NCBI RefSeq assembly: GCF_014193675.1
Contig: NZ_BLXZ01000006.1
Coordinates: 62,553-126,552, forward strand
Reading direction: 5' to 3'
Source of the DNA: Geomonas limicola
GTDB lineage: Bacteria > Desulfobacterota > Desulfuromonadia > Geobacterales > Geobacteraceae
Length of the DNA: 64,000 bases
Below, piece by piece: positions 63,488-64,000 of the stretch. A program made the translations under genes and the position numbers. The notes below the pieces were generated by a model. It searched no databases, was not told the origin of the DNA, and saw only the letters and a list, made by a program, of their open reading frames with translations. The stretch's first letter is position 1, and each line of letters starts with the position of its first letter.

Positions 63488-64000
63488 TTCCAGAGTCGCT
63501 CCACCTGGGCCGCCAGTTCCTCCCGGCTGCCGCAGTTGTCGATCACCACCTGGCCCATGAGCCGTTTCTCCTCCATGGGCATCTGCGAGTCGATGCGCTG
63601 CTGTGCCTCCTGGGGCCCCAGCCCGTCGCGCGCCATAAGCCTTTTCAGCTGGTTCTCCCGGTCCAGGTAGACCACCCAGATTTCGTCGACACGCGCGGCG
63701 CTCCCTGCTTCGATCAAAAGCGGCGCCACGTAGAAGAGCACCTGGGCTCCGGTTTCCTGGTGGTGAGCGATTTTTTCTTCGGCGAGGGTGCGGATGGCGG
63801 GGTGGGTGATGGCTTCCAGGGTGCGTCGGGCGGCGGGGTCGGCAAAGACGATGGTTCCCAGGGCGGCACGGTTCAGGGTTCCGTCCGGGTTCAGTACCTG
63901 GGTTCCGAACTGCGCGGCAATTTCCTCGAGGGCGGGTTGCCCGGGCTCGACCACCTCACGTGCCAGGAGGTCGGCGTCCACCACCGGCGCCCCCAGTCGC
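63466..64000 (-). CDS. coaE: Dephospho-CoA kinase (5' end outside window)
   Basis: The frame is open to base 64000, with residues just upstream reading GAPVVDADLLAREVV, the usual CoaE motif, so the P-loop N-terminus is beyond the window. Visible: VEPGQPALEEIAAQFG, LNPDGTLNRAALG, FADPAARRTLEAITHPAI, IWVVYLDRENQLKRLMARDG, RIDSQMP, VIDNCGS. The last five residues (LGARG) and the stop are encoded by the 7-bp tandem repeat. Catalyses the last step of CoA biosynthesis. Confidence 0.92.
   Translation of the reverse strand, partial: RLGAPVVDADLLAREVVEPGQPALEEIAAQFGTQVLNPDGTLNRAALGTIVFADPAARRTLEAITHPAIRTLAEEKIAHHQETGAQVLFYVAPLLIEAGSAARVDEIWVVYLDRENQLKRLMARDGLGPQEAQQRIDSQMPMEEKRLMGQVVIDNCGSREELAAQVERLWKGLGARG

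Overview
The window is about 63% GC, densely coded on both strands, and looks like a chromosomal segment of a strictly anaerobic, iron-reducing deltaproteobacterium of the Geobacteraceae (Geobacter, Geomonas, Citrifermentans type). The reasons are the gene set (CBS-type pyrophosphatase next to a homocysteine methyltransferase/MTHFR hybrid, DksA and RimO neighbours, a haem-binding sensor kinase, pyruvate phosphate dikinase next to glyQS), several iron-uptake systems, and dispersed GC-rich palindromes between genes. I saw no rRNA, tRNA, CRISPR array, phage or insertion sequence. Genes at both ends (CBS-pyrophosphatase at base 1, coaE at base 64000) run out of the window.

Layout. 1-6000: one-carbon and sulfur metabolism, ttcA and a membrane polyferredoxin. 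6000-9300 (minus): dksA, rimO, a YajQ protein, lolA. 9400-15000 (minus): a compact chemosensory operon cheR-mcp-cheW-cheY-cheA-cheC. 15200-18200 (minus): an aminotransferase behind what looks like an alanine-codon leader peptide and attenuator, then small SH3-like, WbuC and VOC proteins. 18300-24450 (plus): a thiolase-like/OB-fold fusion, a GGDEF protein, small unknowns, a flavodoxin-like reductase and a PAP2 phosphatase. 24600-39500: an iron region. On the minus strand lie a Cys-rich small protein, hemP, two feoA-type genes, feoB and a FeoB-associated Cys-rich peptide. On the plus strand lie a Fur-family regulator, an SLH-porin, an FTR1 permease, a P19-type protein, an FtrD-like Fe-S membrane protein, two FtsX-type permeases, their ATPase and a TlpA lipoprotein. 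Two nearly identical promoter/operator units face outward between these two arms.

39700-41400: a small island with a degenerate S24 repressor, its probable operators and small unknown genes. 41600-45800: def-fmt-DUF116-deacetylase-like-C40 peptidase. 45800-49300 (minus): an HD-GYP response regulator, a repeat protein and a MerA-like flavoprotein. 49700-56600 (plus): glyQS, ppdK, a cold-shock protein, a YaaR protein. 56800-62200 (minus): an FAH-family hydrolase, then thiS-thiG-thiE-radical SAM behind a leader with a terminator, then a sensor kinase with c-type haem motifs. 62500-64000: an IclR regulator and coaE, whose end runs into a 7-bp tandem repeat.

The two most attractive regulatory candidates are the alanine attenuator (16555-16790) and the thiS leader (60448-60596). 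The most coherent physiological unit is the iron region, where Fe(II) uptake (Feo) and an FTR1/P19/FtrD system appear to share one divergent control region. All functional calls are from reading the translated sequence; no database search was run.
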